This document shows positions 41,855 to 50,496 of a stretch of 64,000 nucleotides of DNA, piece after piece. The notes under the pieces are model-generated. The model was given only the letters and a program-made list of their open reading frames with translations, had not been told where the DNA came from and searched no databases. Source of the DNA: an uncultured Clostridia bacterium (GTDB taxonomy: Bacteria > Bacillota > Clostridia > TANB77 > CAG-508); contig CAKPBB010000002.1 in assembly GCA_934140005.1 (NCBI GenBank), positions 94,465 to 158,464 of the forward strand, given 5' to 3'. Made by a program: the position numbers and the translations under genes. How positions within the stretch are numbered: position 1 is the first letter of the stretch; every line of letters starts with the position of its first letter.

Positions 41855-42346
41855 TCACTCTGACCAATAAGCCAGATAGTCATTCCAATTCGGATGCTCC
41901 TTGTCAAGGAACGCTCTTGCTTCCTTAATTGCTTTTTTGAATTCGGGACTATTGTACTTGCTATTGCCAACGCTCCACGTTCTTAAAACAACATTCCTTT
42001 CGTTATCTCCGACAATGACCTCGTAAAAACGATCATCATTATCAAACTTGTAGTCAACATAGAACCTCTTAAGCAAGGTTACAGATGCCTTGGGACCTTT
42101 TCCTCTCAAAGTGGATGCTTTCTGAGCAAATATAATTGCTCTTGTCACACCATTTGGCGCTTTCAGATCTTTATAGAACTGACCGCTAGGTTCTTTTTTC
42201 CAACCTGGTGGCAAAAGAACCGTTTCATAAAGTTTGTCGTCCAACTGATCACATTCGCAAAATTCAAAACCTAAGGTTTCAAAAAGCTGCCGTGACCCAT
42301 CATTAATTAACCTTGGAAACCGAATCACAACTCTTTTTTCGCTCAT
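41855..42346 (-). CDS. Unknown protein in a GC-richer single-gene islet
   Basis: A 163-residue soluble protein, not recognised. It starts at the ATG at 42346; the five extra upstream codons are the ribosome site (ATGGAGGT). It contains RFPRLINDGSRQLFETLGFEF, VLLPPGWKKEPSGQFYKDLK, a basic segment around STLRGKGPKASVTLLKRFY and a C-terminal EHPNWNDYLAYWSE. No membrane segment. One counted line gives 42% GC. It resembles the genes at 32501 and 33502 in being monocistronic, GC-richer and closed by a GC-rich hairpin, and its promoter closely matches that of 33502. Confidence 0.8.
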   Translation of the reverse strand: MSEKRVVIRFPRLINDGSRQLFETLGFEFCECDQLDDKLYETVLLPPGWKKEPSGQFYKDLKAPNGVTRAIIFAQKASTLRGKGPKASVTLLKRFYVDYKFDNDDRFYEVIVGDNERNVVLRTWSVGNSKYNSPEFKKAIKEARAFLDKEHPNWNDYLAYWSE

Positions 42347-42390
42347 GTTTAATACCTCCATAAGCTCAAAGCATATTTACGTACAAGTAC

Positions 42391-42418
42391 ATTATACTCC
42401 TTTTTTTGTATAAATCAA
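42391..42418 (-). promoter_or_regulatory. Promoter of the gene at 41855
   Basis: Minus strand: -35 TTGATT (42413-42418), 16-bp spacer, -10 TATAAT (42391-42396). From the -10 on, 21 of 25 bases equal the promoter at 33447, and both -35 regions read TTGATTTAT. Confidence 0.85.
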
Positions 42419-42459
42419 TACATTATAGTAATTTCAAGGTTTTTCAAAGAAATTTTTAT

Positions 42460-42505
42460 AATAAAAAAGCACTAAAACCTCAATATTTGAAACCTTAGTA
42501 CTTTT
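42460..42505 (-). terminator. Terminator of the tRNA-His/Gln operon
   Basis: Stem AAAAGCACTAA (42466-42476) / TTAGTACTTTT (42495-42505) with one mismatch, followed by TTTTTT on the minus strand. Confidence 0.75.
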
Positions 42506-42508
42506 AAT

Positions 42509-42584
42509 TGGCTGGACTGGGTAGATTCGAACTACCGGAATGCCAGAGTCAAAGTCTGGTGCCTTACCGCTTGGCTACAGTCCA
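42509..42584 (-). tRNA. tRNA-Gln (TTG)
   Basis: 76 nt with encoded CCA. Acceptor TGGACTG/CAGTCCA pairs fully; anticodon loop CTTTGAC gives TTG. Confidence 0.97.
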
Positions 42585-42599
42585 ATATATTAAATTAAA

Positions 42600-42677
42600 T
42601 GGGGTGGAATATGGGACTCGAACCCATGGTCTCCAGTGCCACAAACTGGCGCGTTAACCAACTACGCTAAATCCACC
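42600..42677 (-). tRNA. tRNA-His (GTG)
   Basis: 78 nt including the encoded extra G at -1 and CCA. Anticodon loop TTGTGGC gives GTG. The -1 G faces C73, as in bacterial tRNA-His. One T-T mismatch sits in the acceptor stem (positions 6-67). Confidence 0.95.
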
Positions 42678-42711
42678 ATGATTGATAGCACTTCCCTCAC
42701 AGTGCTTCTTT

Positions 42712-42740
42712 ATTTTAATTCATATTTTCTCATTTGTCAA
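42712..42740 (-). promoter_or_regulatory. Promoter of the tRNA-His/Gln operon
   Basis: Minus strand: -35 TTGACA (42735-42740), 17-bp spacer, -10 TAAAAT (42712-42717). A short AGCACT/AGTGCT hairpin lies between it and tRNA-His. Confidence 0.8.
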
Positions 42741-42821
42741 TACTTTTTTAGATTTTTTTGAATAAATATTTTAGTCTTACATTGCATTTACTTTTTTAAT
42801 TAACCATAAATATTTTCAGTA

Positions 42822-42865
42822 TATAAAACAAAACTCTAATCATTGTTTCTAATAATTAGAGTTTT
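42822..42865 (-). terminator. Terminator of the S41 protease gene
   Basis: Perfect 11-bp stem AAAACTCTAAT (42830-42840) / ATTAGAGTTTT (42855-42865), followed by a T-rich tract on the minus strand. Confidence 0.85.
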
Positions 42866-42885
42866 ATATTTTTATTTTAACTTTT

Positions 42886-44109
42886 CTATTTTAAAATTTC
42901 TTTTGCCTTTTCTAATTGTGTATCTGTTGTATCATTTGAACCTGCTGAAGGCAACTCTACTGTATAATCCGGTTCAATACCAACTTGATTTATCTTATTT
43001 TCATTTGGTGTGAAATATTCTGCAAATGTAAGTTTTAATACACTACCATCTGTTAATTGGAATACATTTTGAATAACACCTTTTCCATAAGTCTTTTCTC
43101 CAACAACTTTTGCTCTTCCATGGTCTTTTAAAGCTCCAGTTAAAATTTCTGAAGCACTTGCTGAATAGTAGTTTACTAAAACAACCATATCTGATGTAGT
43201 ATCTACTGCATCATTTTGTGCTTTTGTTTCTGTTTTCTTGTCATCTGAATCAACTGTATATAATAAAGTTTCATCTTTATCTATGAATAAATTTGCAATT
43301 TTCAAAGCTTCATCTACAAGTCCACCTGTATTATATCTAAGGTCTAAAATTATCTTATTTGCCCCTTGTGACTTCAAATCAAGCAATGCTGTTTTTAGTT
43401 CATCTGAACATCCTTCATCAAATGTTAATAATGAAATATATCCAATATTATTTTCTAACATTTCACTTTCAACATGATAAATTTTTACTTCTCTTCTTTC
43501 AACTTCAAACTCTTTATATTCACTTCCTCTAGCAACTTTTAGCTTAACTGTTCCGCCTTCTTTTCCCTTTATTAATTTTGAAGCATCTTCTGGTTTTTTA
43601 CCTAAAAAGTCTTGATCATCTATAGAAACTATTATATCTTCTGATTTAAGTCCAACTTCTTCTGCAGGACTACCTTTTATTGTTGAAGCAATTACTATAT
43701 TGCCATCTTCATTTTGGCTCATATAAATTCCTATTCCATAATAGTTACCTAAAGCTGATTCTTGGAATTCTTCCCATTCTTCTTTAGTATAATATTCAGA
43801 ATATTTATCTCCTAGTCCATTTACATATCCTTTTATTGTTTCATTAAGAATCTTTTCATCATCAATTTCACCAATATAATATTTATCAATAACTGATTTA
43901 AATGTTTCAAGTGATGTAGTTATTGCTTTTATTGTATCACTTGAATCACCTGTTAAACTACTTTTGTCTACTTTTAGTCCTGCAGCTGAATACTTTTTAG
44001 TTACATAATAAAAAGTAAAACTTGCTGAAATAACAACTGTAATACATATAGTTGCTATTATTGCAAATATAAACTTATACCTTAATTGTTTTTTTTCATA
44101 AGAATCCAT
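42886..44109 (-). CDS. C-terminal processing peptidase (S41 family, CtpA/CtpB-like)
   Basis: Extracellular membrane-anchored serine protease of 407 residues. One N-terminal membrane helix (~12-33) is followed by an N-terminal cap, a PDZ domain (~115-195, YGIGIYMSQNEDGNIVIAS...) and the protease core. The catalytic Ser is in NYYSASASEIL and the Lys in EKTYGKGVIQNVF. It follows the FtsEX-M23 block, as is common in clostridia, and may trim wall-hydrolase or division regulators. The ATG at 44109 has no close ribosome site: GAGGAG lies ~32 bases upstream, with a GTTAGTAT/ATACTAAC palindrome between. Confidence 0.92.
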   Translation of the reverse strand: MDSYEKKQLRYKFIFAIIATICITVVISASFTFYYVTKKYSAAGLKVDKSSLTGDSSDTIKAITTSLETFKSVIDKYYIGEIDDEKILNETIKGYVNGLGDKYSEYYTKEEWEEFQESALGNYYGIGIYMSQNEDGNIVIASTIKGSPAEEVGLKSEDIIVSIDDQDFLGKKPEDASKLIKGKEGGTVKLKVARGSEYKEFEVERREVKIYHVESEMLENNIGYISLLTFDEGCSDELKTALLDLKSQGANKIILDLRYNTGGLVDEALKIANLFIDKDETLLYTVDSDDKKTETKAQNDAVDTTSDMVVLVNYYSASASEILTGALKDHGRAKVVGEKTYGKGVIQNVFQLTDGSVLKLTFAEYFTPNENKINQVGIEPDYTVELPSAGSNDTTDTQLEKAKEILK

Positions 44110-44256
44110 TATAACTTAATTGTTAGTATTATACTAACGCTCCTCTTTTTGTATTTAGGTTTTAAAGGTTACCTATTAACCATTCTATACAGTTTATTCA
44201 TTTTTTATTGTATTATTATTCTATTACTTAATTTTATATGTAATACAAAATTATAA

Positions 44257-45426
44257 TTATGGCAAATATGGCGTTGGATTTACTCTCTTACCATTAACCC
44301 ATATTTCAAAATGTAAATGATATCCTGTTGAATTACCAGTTGTTCCTACACTCATAATTTGTTGTCCTTGTGATACTCTATCACCTTTTGAAACAAGTCT
44401 TGAACCAGGCATACCATGTGCATAAAGTGTTATTGTGCCATCATCATGTTGAATAATAATATGTTCACCATAGCTTACATATTTACCATTAACTTTCTTA
44501 GCTACTGATTTATATACAGTACCCGCCTTAGCAGCTAGTACAGGTGTACCACCAGCAATTGCAAAATCCACACCAGTATGTCCCTTATAACCTAAATATC
44601 CTGTTGTTATATTTCTCTTTGTTTTTCCAGCAAGTGGACAAATGAAACCTGCTTCACTTGGATTTATAGTAACATTACTAGAACTACTACTTTGGCTTTT
44701 CTTTACAAGTTCAGCAATTTCTTTTTCTATTTCCTTTTTATATTTTTCTTGTTCTTCCAATTGAGCTTCTAGTGCTTTTTCTTCTGAACTTAAGTTATTT
44801 ACAATCTTTTGCTTATCTTTTTTTGTTACAGCTAAAGCATCTTTTTTAGTCTGAATTTTTTCTTTTGCACTATCAATTTCTTTTTTTGAGCTTTCTAATT
44901 GTGATTTTTCTGATTCTATTGCAACTTTTTCATTATTTATTTGATTCAATAAATCCGTATCATGTTCAGTTAATTTTTCAATCAAATAATATTTTGAAAT
45001 AAAATCAGACAAATCCTTTGAACTAAATAAAACATCTAAATATGTAGTTTTACCTGTTTTGTACATAGCAACAAGTCTTTTTTTCAAAGTTTCTTGATTT
45101 TCTTGATATTTCTTTTCTTTTTCTTCAATTTCTTTTTGCTTCTCAGAAATTTGGCTATTTAGCACATCAAGTTGTGCCTCTAGTGTATCTATTTCGTCTT
45201 CATAATCACTTATTTGTGAATTTAATCTTGTTATCTGATTTAACTGATCAGTCATCTTTGACTTTACACCAGCAATTTCAGAATTCGTTGCATCAATTTT
45301 ATCTTGAACATCACTTGCTTTATTTTCTAAATCACTTCTTTCAGATGCATACGAATACATGCAAGAAAAAATAATCATTACTAAAATTACCAATGCAACA
45401 AGACTTTTCAAATGTTTTTTATCCAT
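44257..45426 (-). CDS. Coiled-coil M23 (LytM) peptidoglycan hydrolase
   Basis: A 389-residue exported wall hydrolase or hydrolase activator of the EnvC/PcsB type. An N-terminal signal/membrane helix (~6-25) leads into a long coiled coil (~28-245) and then an M23 domain. Zinc ligands are in HTGVD (CPLAGK... GYKGHTGVDF) and the HLHFE motif, so the site is intact. Start at the ATG at 45426, behind CGGAGGAAAAG; the frame continues to a TTG inside the leader. Third gene of ftsE-ftsX-M23-M23, so it is probably activated by FtsEX. Confidence 0.92.
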   Translation of the reverse strand: MDKKHLKSLVALVILVMIIFSCMYSYASERSDLENKASDVQDKIDATNSEIAGVKSKMTDQLNQITRLNSQISDYEDEIDTLEAQLDVLNSQISEKQKEIEEKEKKYQENQETLKKRLVAMYKTGKTTYLDVLFSSKDLSDFISKYYLIEKLTEHDTDLLNQINNEKVAIESEKSQLESSKKEIDSAKEKIQTKKDALAVTKKDKQKIVNNLSSEEKALEAQLEEQEKYKKEIEKEIAELVKKSQSSSSSNVTINPSEAGFICPLAGKTKRNITTGYLGYKGHTGVDFAIAGGTPVLAAKAGTVYKSVAKKVNGKYVSYGEHIIIQHDDGTITLYAHGMPGSRLVSKGDRVSQGQQIMSVGTTGNSTGYHLHFEIWVNGKRVNPTPYLP

Positions 45427-45465
45427 CTTTTCCTCCGTTTTCAAAAATATCCAATATAGTATAAA

Positions 45466-46737
45466 TTAATTATTATTTGTTAAATCTACTGTTTCACTAT
45501 TAGTTTGTGTTTCTGATTGACTGTTGTAAGAAGTTATATAATCTAGTGGTTCTACTGGACTACCATTTACTCTAACTTCAAAATGAGCATGTGGTCCTGT
45601 TGAATATCCTGTTGAGCCAACTTTTAACACAGCTGTTCCTTGAAATACAGTTTGTCCAACTTCTACCAAAATTTCACTTCCATGTGCATATAAAGTAGAA
45701 ATTCCACCACCATGATCAATCATTACCATATTTCCATAGGCTGTATTATACTCTGCTTTCACAACAATACCATCATTAGCAGCAACAAAAGTAGCACCTA
45801 TTGGAGCTGAAATATCAACTCCTGTATGTAATTTGTAAACACCTGTAATAGGATGTGTTCTCATTCCATATTGTGATGTAATTCTAGTATAGCCTGGTAC
45901 CGGCCATGCCATTGTACCTCCAACATACCTTTCTCCCACATTTGCAAGTGCTAATTTCTTTATTTCAAACTCTACATCTTGAATTTGCTGTCTATAATTT
46001 TCAATTTCTTGATGTAAAAGTAAATCTTGTTCACTAAGTTCTGAAACCCTTTTGTCTTTTATAATCTTCATATTTGACAATGCAATTTGTGTTTTTTCTC
46101 TAGTTTCTCTTGAAACCATTAATATATTTTTCTTAGTTTCCAAATTAGTTGCTAATTCTTGAATACTATTTCTTTTTTCTTCAACAGCCTTTAATAAACT
46201 TGTATCTGTTTTAGTTATTATTGTAAGATAATAATAATTCGATAAGAATTGAGATAAAGATCTAGAATTCAAAAGAACATCTAAATAACTTACTTTTCCA
46301 AATTTGTACATTGTAACAAGTCTTGTTTGCAATGCATTTTTCTGTAAATTATATTTTTCTTTTAATTCTTCAAGCTGTTGTTCTGTTGTATTTATGTATT
46401 TATTTAATTCTATTTCTTGAAGTTCTATTTCATGTATTTCCGTCTGCTTATCTGATATTTCTTGAGATAATCTTTCTAATTCCAGTAATGTTTCAGACAT
46501 ATCTTCTTGAATATACTGAATTTGAGCTTCTTTTTCTTGTACTTGATTTGTCAAATCATTTTTTTGAAGATTTAAACTATCCAAAGTATTTTCTGTATTT
46601 CCATTATTTTCAGAATCTTTTACTTCATTTTGAACATTATTTGTTATATTCTGTGCAGGCTCATCTGCAAATACTCTTATTGGAATTACTATACAAATTA
46701 CTAAAATTATAAGATTAATTTTAATAACATTTTTCAA
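45466..46737 (-). CDS. Coiled-coil M23 (LytM) peptidoglycan hydrolase, second copy
   Basis: A 423-residue paralogue of the downstream gene. It has a cleavable-looking signal peptide (INLIILVICIVIPIRVFA/DEP), a coiled coil (~50-265) and an M23 domain with HTGVD and HAHFE intact, plus a Ser/Thr/Asn tail. The start is TTG, 4 bp after the ftsX stop region, with GGAGG overlapping the end of ftsX, so translation is coupled. Two such hydrolases behind one FtsEX suggests division-site and side-wall roles, or partial redundancy. Confidence 0.92.
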   Translation of the reverse strand: MKNVIKINLIILVICIVIPIRVFADEPAQNITNNVQNEVKDSENNGNTENTLDSLNLQKNDLTNQVQEKEAQIQYIQEDMSETLLELERLSQEISDKQTEIHEIELQEIELNKYINTTEQQLEELKEKYNLQKNALQTRLVTMYKFGKVSYLDVLLNSRSLSQFLSNYYYLTIITKTDTSLLKAVEEKRNSIQELATNLETKKNILMVSRETREKTQIALSNMKIIKDKRVSELSEQDLLLHQEIENYRQQIQDVEFEIKKLALANVGERYVGGTMAWPVPGYTRITSQYGMRTHPITGVYKLHTGVDISAPIGATFVAANDGIVVKAEYNTAYGNMVMIDHGGGISTLYAHGSEILVEVGQTVFQGTAVLKVGSTGYSTGPHAHFEVRVNGSPVEPLDYITSYNSQSETQTNSETVDLTNNN

Positions 46738-46740
46738 GGT

Positions 46741-47634
46741 TTAAACCTCCAAATATTTCTTCATTGAAATTGAACTTCCTAGAGCTCCTATGCCAATTCC
46801 CAAAGCTCCATAAACTATTAAAATATATTTTGATAAGTCTTGGAACTGAAGTAATGAAACTTGCATTTGTTGTAAAATCATTGAAGCTTCTATTTTTTCA
46901 ATAATTGCATTATATAAAAGTCCTACTATACACAATGTAATTAATGCAGCAATTATTCCAATTATTATACCCTCAACTATAAATGGTCCTCGAATAAAAC
47001 TGTTCGTAGCACCTACATATTTCATAATAGAAATTTCTTTTCTTCTAGCATGAACTGTTAATTTTATAGTGTTAGAAATTATTGTTACTGAAATTACTAT
47101 TAATAAAGCAAATATAACAATAATTGCAATTCTAACACCTTTAGCAATTTTTATTAAAAGTGTTATTGTTTGGTCACTACTCATTATGTCATCAACATTT
47201 TCCATTTGTAAAATTTCTGATTTTACTTGTTCACTATAACTTAAATCTGTTAAAGTTACTATATATGAAGCTGGAAAAACGCCTTCATAACCATCTAATA
47301 AAGATTGATATTCTTTAAATTCATCTTTTACAGAATCTAAAGCTTCTTGTTTTGTTTTAAATTTAGTTGAATTAACACCTTCTAAATTCTTTATTTTATT
47401 TCCAAGTTCGTTTATTTGTTCATCAGTAGCATCAATATCTATATAGACTTCCATTCCTTGTGCTTGCTGAACTTGTTCCATTATTGTATTTACATTTTCT
47501 CCAATAGCAAAAAAAGCTCCAAATAAAAACATTGCACAAATCATTGTTATTAGAGAAGACATTGTTGCTTTTTTATTTTTAAATAAATTTCTAAAACCTT
47601 CACTAATTAAATATGTAAAACTATTGTATCTCAC
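46741..47634 (-). CDS. ftsX: Cell-division ABC transporter permease FtsX
   Basis: Integral membrane partner of FtsE that passes ATP-driven conformational change to wall hydrolases. About 297 residues: N-terminal helix (~23-45), an extracellular domain (~46-165) and three C-terminal helices. It has RKEISIMKYVGATNSFIRGPF before the third helix. I start at GTG 47634 (MRYNSFTYLI), which has GGGTGG eight bases upstream; an ATG at 47658 would lack a site. It overlaps the end of ftsE by 14 bp. Confidence 0.93.
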   Translation of the reverse strand: MRYNSFTYLISEGFRNLFKNKKATMSSLITMICAMFLFGAFFAIGENVNTIMEQVQQAQGMEVYIDIDATDEQINELGNKIKNLEGVNSTKFKTKQEALDSVKDEFKEYQSLLDGYEGVFPASYIVTLTDLSYSEQVKSEILQMENVDDIMSSDQTITLLIKIAKGVRIAIIVIFALLIVISVTIISNTIKLTVHARRKEISIMKYVGATNSFIRGPFIVEGIIIGIIAALITLCIVGLLYNAIIEKIEASMILQQMQVSLLQFQDLSKYILIVYGALGIGIGALGSSISMKKYLEV

Positions 47635-48310
47635 TACTATAACCACCCTTTTTATCATCTCTTACAATTATGCCTTTGTCTATCTGTATTACTCTTTTTT
47701 TCATTTTATCTACTATATCTTGTGCGTGTGTTGCCATAACAACAGTTGTTCCTCTTGCATTTATATCATTTAACAAATTCATTATGTCCCAGGCTGTTAC
47801 TGGATCTAGGTTTCCTGTAGGCTCATCTGCAATTATCATTGTTGGATTATTTACAAGTGCACGAGCTAAAGCAACTCTTTGTTGTTCTCCTCCAGAAAGC
47901 TCATTTGGATAACATTTAGCTTTATTGCTAAGTCCTACCAATGAAAGAACCATTGGTACTTGTCTTCTAATATGTCTAGGTGTTGCCTTTACAATATACA
48001 TTGCAAAAGCTACATTTTCATATACTGTTTTATCTGGAAGTAAACGGAAATCTTGAAAAACGACTCCCATACTTCTACGCAAAAATGGTACTCTTTTTGG
48101 CTTTAAAAAAGTTATATCCTTTCCATTTATAATGATATTTCCTTTATTAGCTTCTTCTTCTTTTAAAATTAATTTTATTAAAGTAGATTTTCCTGAACCA
48201 GAACTTCCTACTAAAAATGCAAATTCACCTTTTTCAATTGTAAAACTTGCATCATGAACTGCTTCAGTACCTGTATTATATATTTTTGTTACATTTTTAA
48301 ATTCTATCAT
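47621..48310 (-). CDS. ftsE: Cell-division ATP-binding protein FtsE
   Basis: ABC ATPase of FtsEX; 229 residues. Walker A GSSGSGKST (35-43), signature LSGGEQQR and Walker B IIADEPTGNLD. The TTG-free ATG start has AAGGTG upstream. First gene of the ftsEX-M23-M23 operon. Confidence 0.96.
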   Translation of the reverse strand: MIEFKNVTKIYNTGTEAVHDASFTIEKGEFAFLVGSSGSGKSTLIKLILKEEEANKGNIIINGKDITFLKPKRVPFLRRSMGVVFQDFRLLPDKTVYENVAFAMYIVKATPRHIRRQVPMVLSLVGLSNKAKCYPNELSGGEQQRVALARALVNNPTMIIADEPTGNLDPVTAWDIMNLLNDINARGTTVVMATHAQDIVDKMKKRVIQIDKGIIVRDDKKGGYSSEIQ

Positions 48311-48354
48311 TTAAATTTTAGCACCTTCCTATAAAAAATTGTATAATTTATGCT

Positions 48355-48384
48355 ATTATAATTCTATAATATATTATCAGTAAA
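48355..48384 (-). promoter_or_regulatory. Candidate promoter of ftsEX
   Basis: Minus strand: -35 TTTACT (48379-48384), 18-bp spacer, -10 TATAAT (48355-48360), about 45 bp before the ftsE start. Confidence 0.55.
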
Positions 48385-48452
48385 CTAAAAAAATTGCAAT
48401 ACCATAAAATGGAGTTTGAATATTATTTAAAGTATACACTTAAATTCTATGT

Positions 48453-48568
48453 ATATTGTTTTTTATACCTTGGTGTCGCAATCTTCAATTTTTTATTTTA
48501 TATGAAGATTGCTCCATTCGCACTCACTTTGTTCGTTTGGTCGCTTACGCGGTATTTCAAAACAATAT
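48453..48568 (+). repeat. 115-bp palindromic intergenic repeat, copy 1
   Basis: Ends ATATTGTTTT / AAAACAATAT are complementary. An inner perfect stem GCAATCTTCA / TGAAGATTGC is followed by a GC-richer block ending TCGCTTACGCGG. Nearly identical to the copy at 51958, in the same orientation. Both lie just past the stop of a minus-strand gene. Probably a MITE/REP-like element or a structured RNA. Not protein-coding. Confidence 0.8.
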
Positions 48569-48588
48569 ATATATAATTTTAATACTTA

Positions 48589-49533
48589 TTATTTTATAAA
48601 TTCATGTACGATTGCTTCTGCTGTCAAATCAAAATATTTCATTAATTCACTTGCTTTTCCTGATTTTCCAAAGCAATCTTTCATTCCTAATCTTGTTAAT
48701 TTTATTGGATATTTTTCAACTAAAACTTCTGCTATTGCTGTTCCAATTCCACCTATTATACTATGGTCTTCGATTGATACTAATTTATCAGTTTCTCTTG
48801 CACATTTTACAATTATATCCTCATCAATTGGTTTTACTGAAATCATATCAATTACACGAATATTTATATTTTCTTCTTTTAATATTTTTTGTGCTTTTAA
48901 TGCTTCTACTACCATTACTCCTGTTGAAAAAACAGTGCCATCTACTCCATTTCCAAATTGAATTGCCTTTCCTAAACTAAACACTTGATTTTCATCATAT
49001 ATAATAGGTGTTGCAAGTCTTGCAAGCCTTATATAAACTGGTCCATTTATTTTGCTAGCTTCTTCAACAGCCCATTTGGTTGAAATATCATCTGAAGGAC
49101 ACAATACAGTCATATTAGGAAGTCCTCTCATCAAATTTATATCTTCTAGCATTTGATGTGTTGCTCCATCTTCTCCAACTGTTATTCCTGCATGAGTTCC
49201 ACAAATTTTAACATTTAATTTTGGATAGCAAACACTAGCTCTAATTTGATCATAAGCTCTACCTGTTGCAAAAACTGCAAAGCTTGCTGCAAAAGGAATC
49301 TTTCCACAAGTAGCAAAACCTGCTGCTGTACCAATCATATCTTGTTCTGCAATTCCCATATCAAAAAATCTTTTTGGGAATTTTTTAGCAAATTCACTTG
49401 TTTTTGTAGCACCAGATAAATCAGCATCTAAAACAACAATATTCTCATTTTTCTCACCTAGTTCTGCTAAAGCATCTCCAAAACTTTGTCTTGTAGCGAT
49501 TTTTATATCTTCATTCATATCATTTTTAATCAT
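48589..49533 (-). CDS. Transketolase, C-terminal subunit
   Basis: Second half of a split transketolase: pyrimidine-binding and C-terminal domains, 314 residues. The cofactor-activating Glu is in MGIAEQDMIGTAAG; THAGITVGEDGATHQ lies in the active-site region. It works with the upstream subunit in the non-oxidative pentose phosphate pathway (or a DXS-like reaction on other sugars). Starts at the ATG at 49533, 31 bp after the N-terminal subunit; ribosome site GGGGG is rather distant. Confidence 0.93.
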   Translation of the reverse strand: MIKNDMNEDIKIATRQSFGDALAELGEKNENIVVLDADLSGATKTSEFAKKFPKRFFDMGIAEQDMIGTAAGFATCGKIPFAASFAVFATGRAYDQIRASVCYPKLNVKICGTHAGITVGEDGATHQMLEDINLMRGLPNMTVLCPSDDISTKWAVEEASKINGPVYIRLARLATPIIYDENQVFSLGKAIQFGNGVDGTVFSTGVMVVEALKAQKILKEENINIRVIDMISVKPIDEDIIVKCARETDKLVSIEDHSIIGGIGTAIAEVLVEKYPIKLTRLGMKDCFGKSGKASELMKYFDLTAEAIVHEFIK

Positions 49534-49564
49534 ATTATCTATGATTTTCCCCCTTCTTTTGTGT

Positions 49565-50395
49565 TTACTTCATTATAAGCTCTTGCATTGCTTGAGCATA
49601 CTCTTGTTCATTTGGAGCTTTACCATGCCATCCAGCAACATTTTCCATATAAGAAACTCCTTTTCCTTTGATTGTTTTAGCTATAATTGCCGTTGGCTTT
49701 CCTTTTATTCTCTTCGCTTCTTCAAAGCCATTTATAATTGACTTAAAATCATTGCCATTTATTTTTATAACTTCGAATCCAAAATCTTTAAACTTTTTAT
49801 CTATTGGATATGAATTCATTACTTCTGAAATAACACCATCAATTTGTAAATTATTATTATCTACAATTACACATAAATTGTCTAATTTATAATGACTTGA
49901 AGACATTGCAGCTTCCCAAATTTGTCCTTCTTCAATTTCGCCATCACCTAATAAACAATATACTCTATAATCTTTTTTATCTAACTTTCCAGCCAAAGCC
50001 ATACCATTAGCAGCAGACAAGCCCTGCCCTAATGAACCTGTACTCATATCAACCCCAGGAATAGATTTCATATCTGGATGTCCCTGCAATATACTATCTA
50101 TATTTCTAAAGCCTCTTAATTCTTCTTTTGAAAAAAATCCTCTTTCAGCAAGAGTAGCATATAAAGCTGGTGAAGCATGACCTTTAGATAAAATAAATCT
50201 ATCTCTATTTTCATCTTTTGGCGTTAGTGGACTAATATTCATTTCTAAAAAATACAAAACTGTTAATATATCAGCAATGGATAAAGCACCGCCAGGATGA
50301 CCTGATGATGCCATATATACCATTTCTATAATATCTCTTCTTATATTTAAAGCTTTTTCCTTAAGTTCACTATAAAGTTTTTCTTTATTTTCCAT
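49565..50395 (-). CDS. Transketolase, N-terminal subunit
   Basis: Thiamine-diphosphate-binding half of a split transketolase, 276 residues. Signatures: SSGHPGGALSIADIL, SKGHASPALYATLAERG, and the ThDP motif GDGEIEEGQIWEAAMSS...NN. GAAAGG lies before the ATG. Forms an operon with the C-terminal subunit. Confidence 0.95.
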   Translation of the reverse strand: MENKEKLYSELKEKALNIRRDIIEMVYMASSGHPGGALSIADILTVLYFLEMNISPLTPKDENRDRFILSKGHASPALYATLAERGFFSKEELRGFRNIDSILQGHPDMKSIPGVDMSTGSLGQGLSAANGMALAGKLDKKDYRVYCLLGDGEIEEGQIWEAAMSSSHYKLDNLCVIVDNNNLQIDGVISEVMNSYPIDKKFKDFGFEVIKINGNDFKSIINGFEEAKRIKGKPTAIIAKTIKGKGVSYMENVAGWHGKAPNEQEYAQAMQELIMK

Positions 50396-50496
50396 AGTAT
50401 TTCTACCTTTCTTTTGTTTTCTTTATCTAGCTTATTTTTATATTATATATCAAATTCTTAATATAATGTTAAATAAAAACCTCATTTTTAGCAAAA

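Noticed and set aside
41623..42346. Toxin-antitoxin pair (RHH plus the convergent gene at 41855)
   Set aside because: The genes are convergent, not an operon, differ in composition, and the partner resembles no toxin I know.
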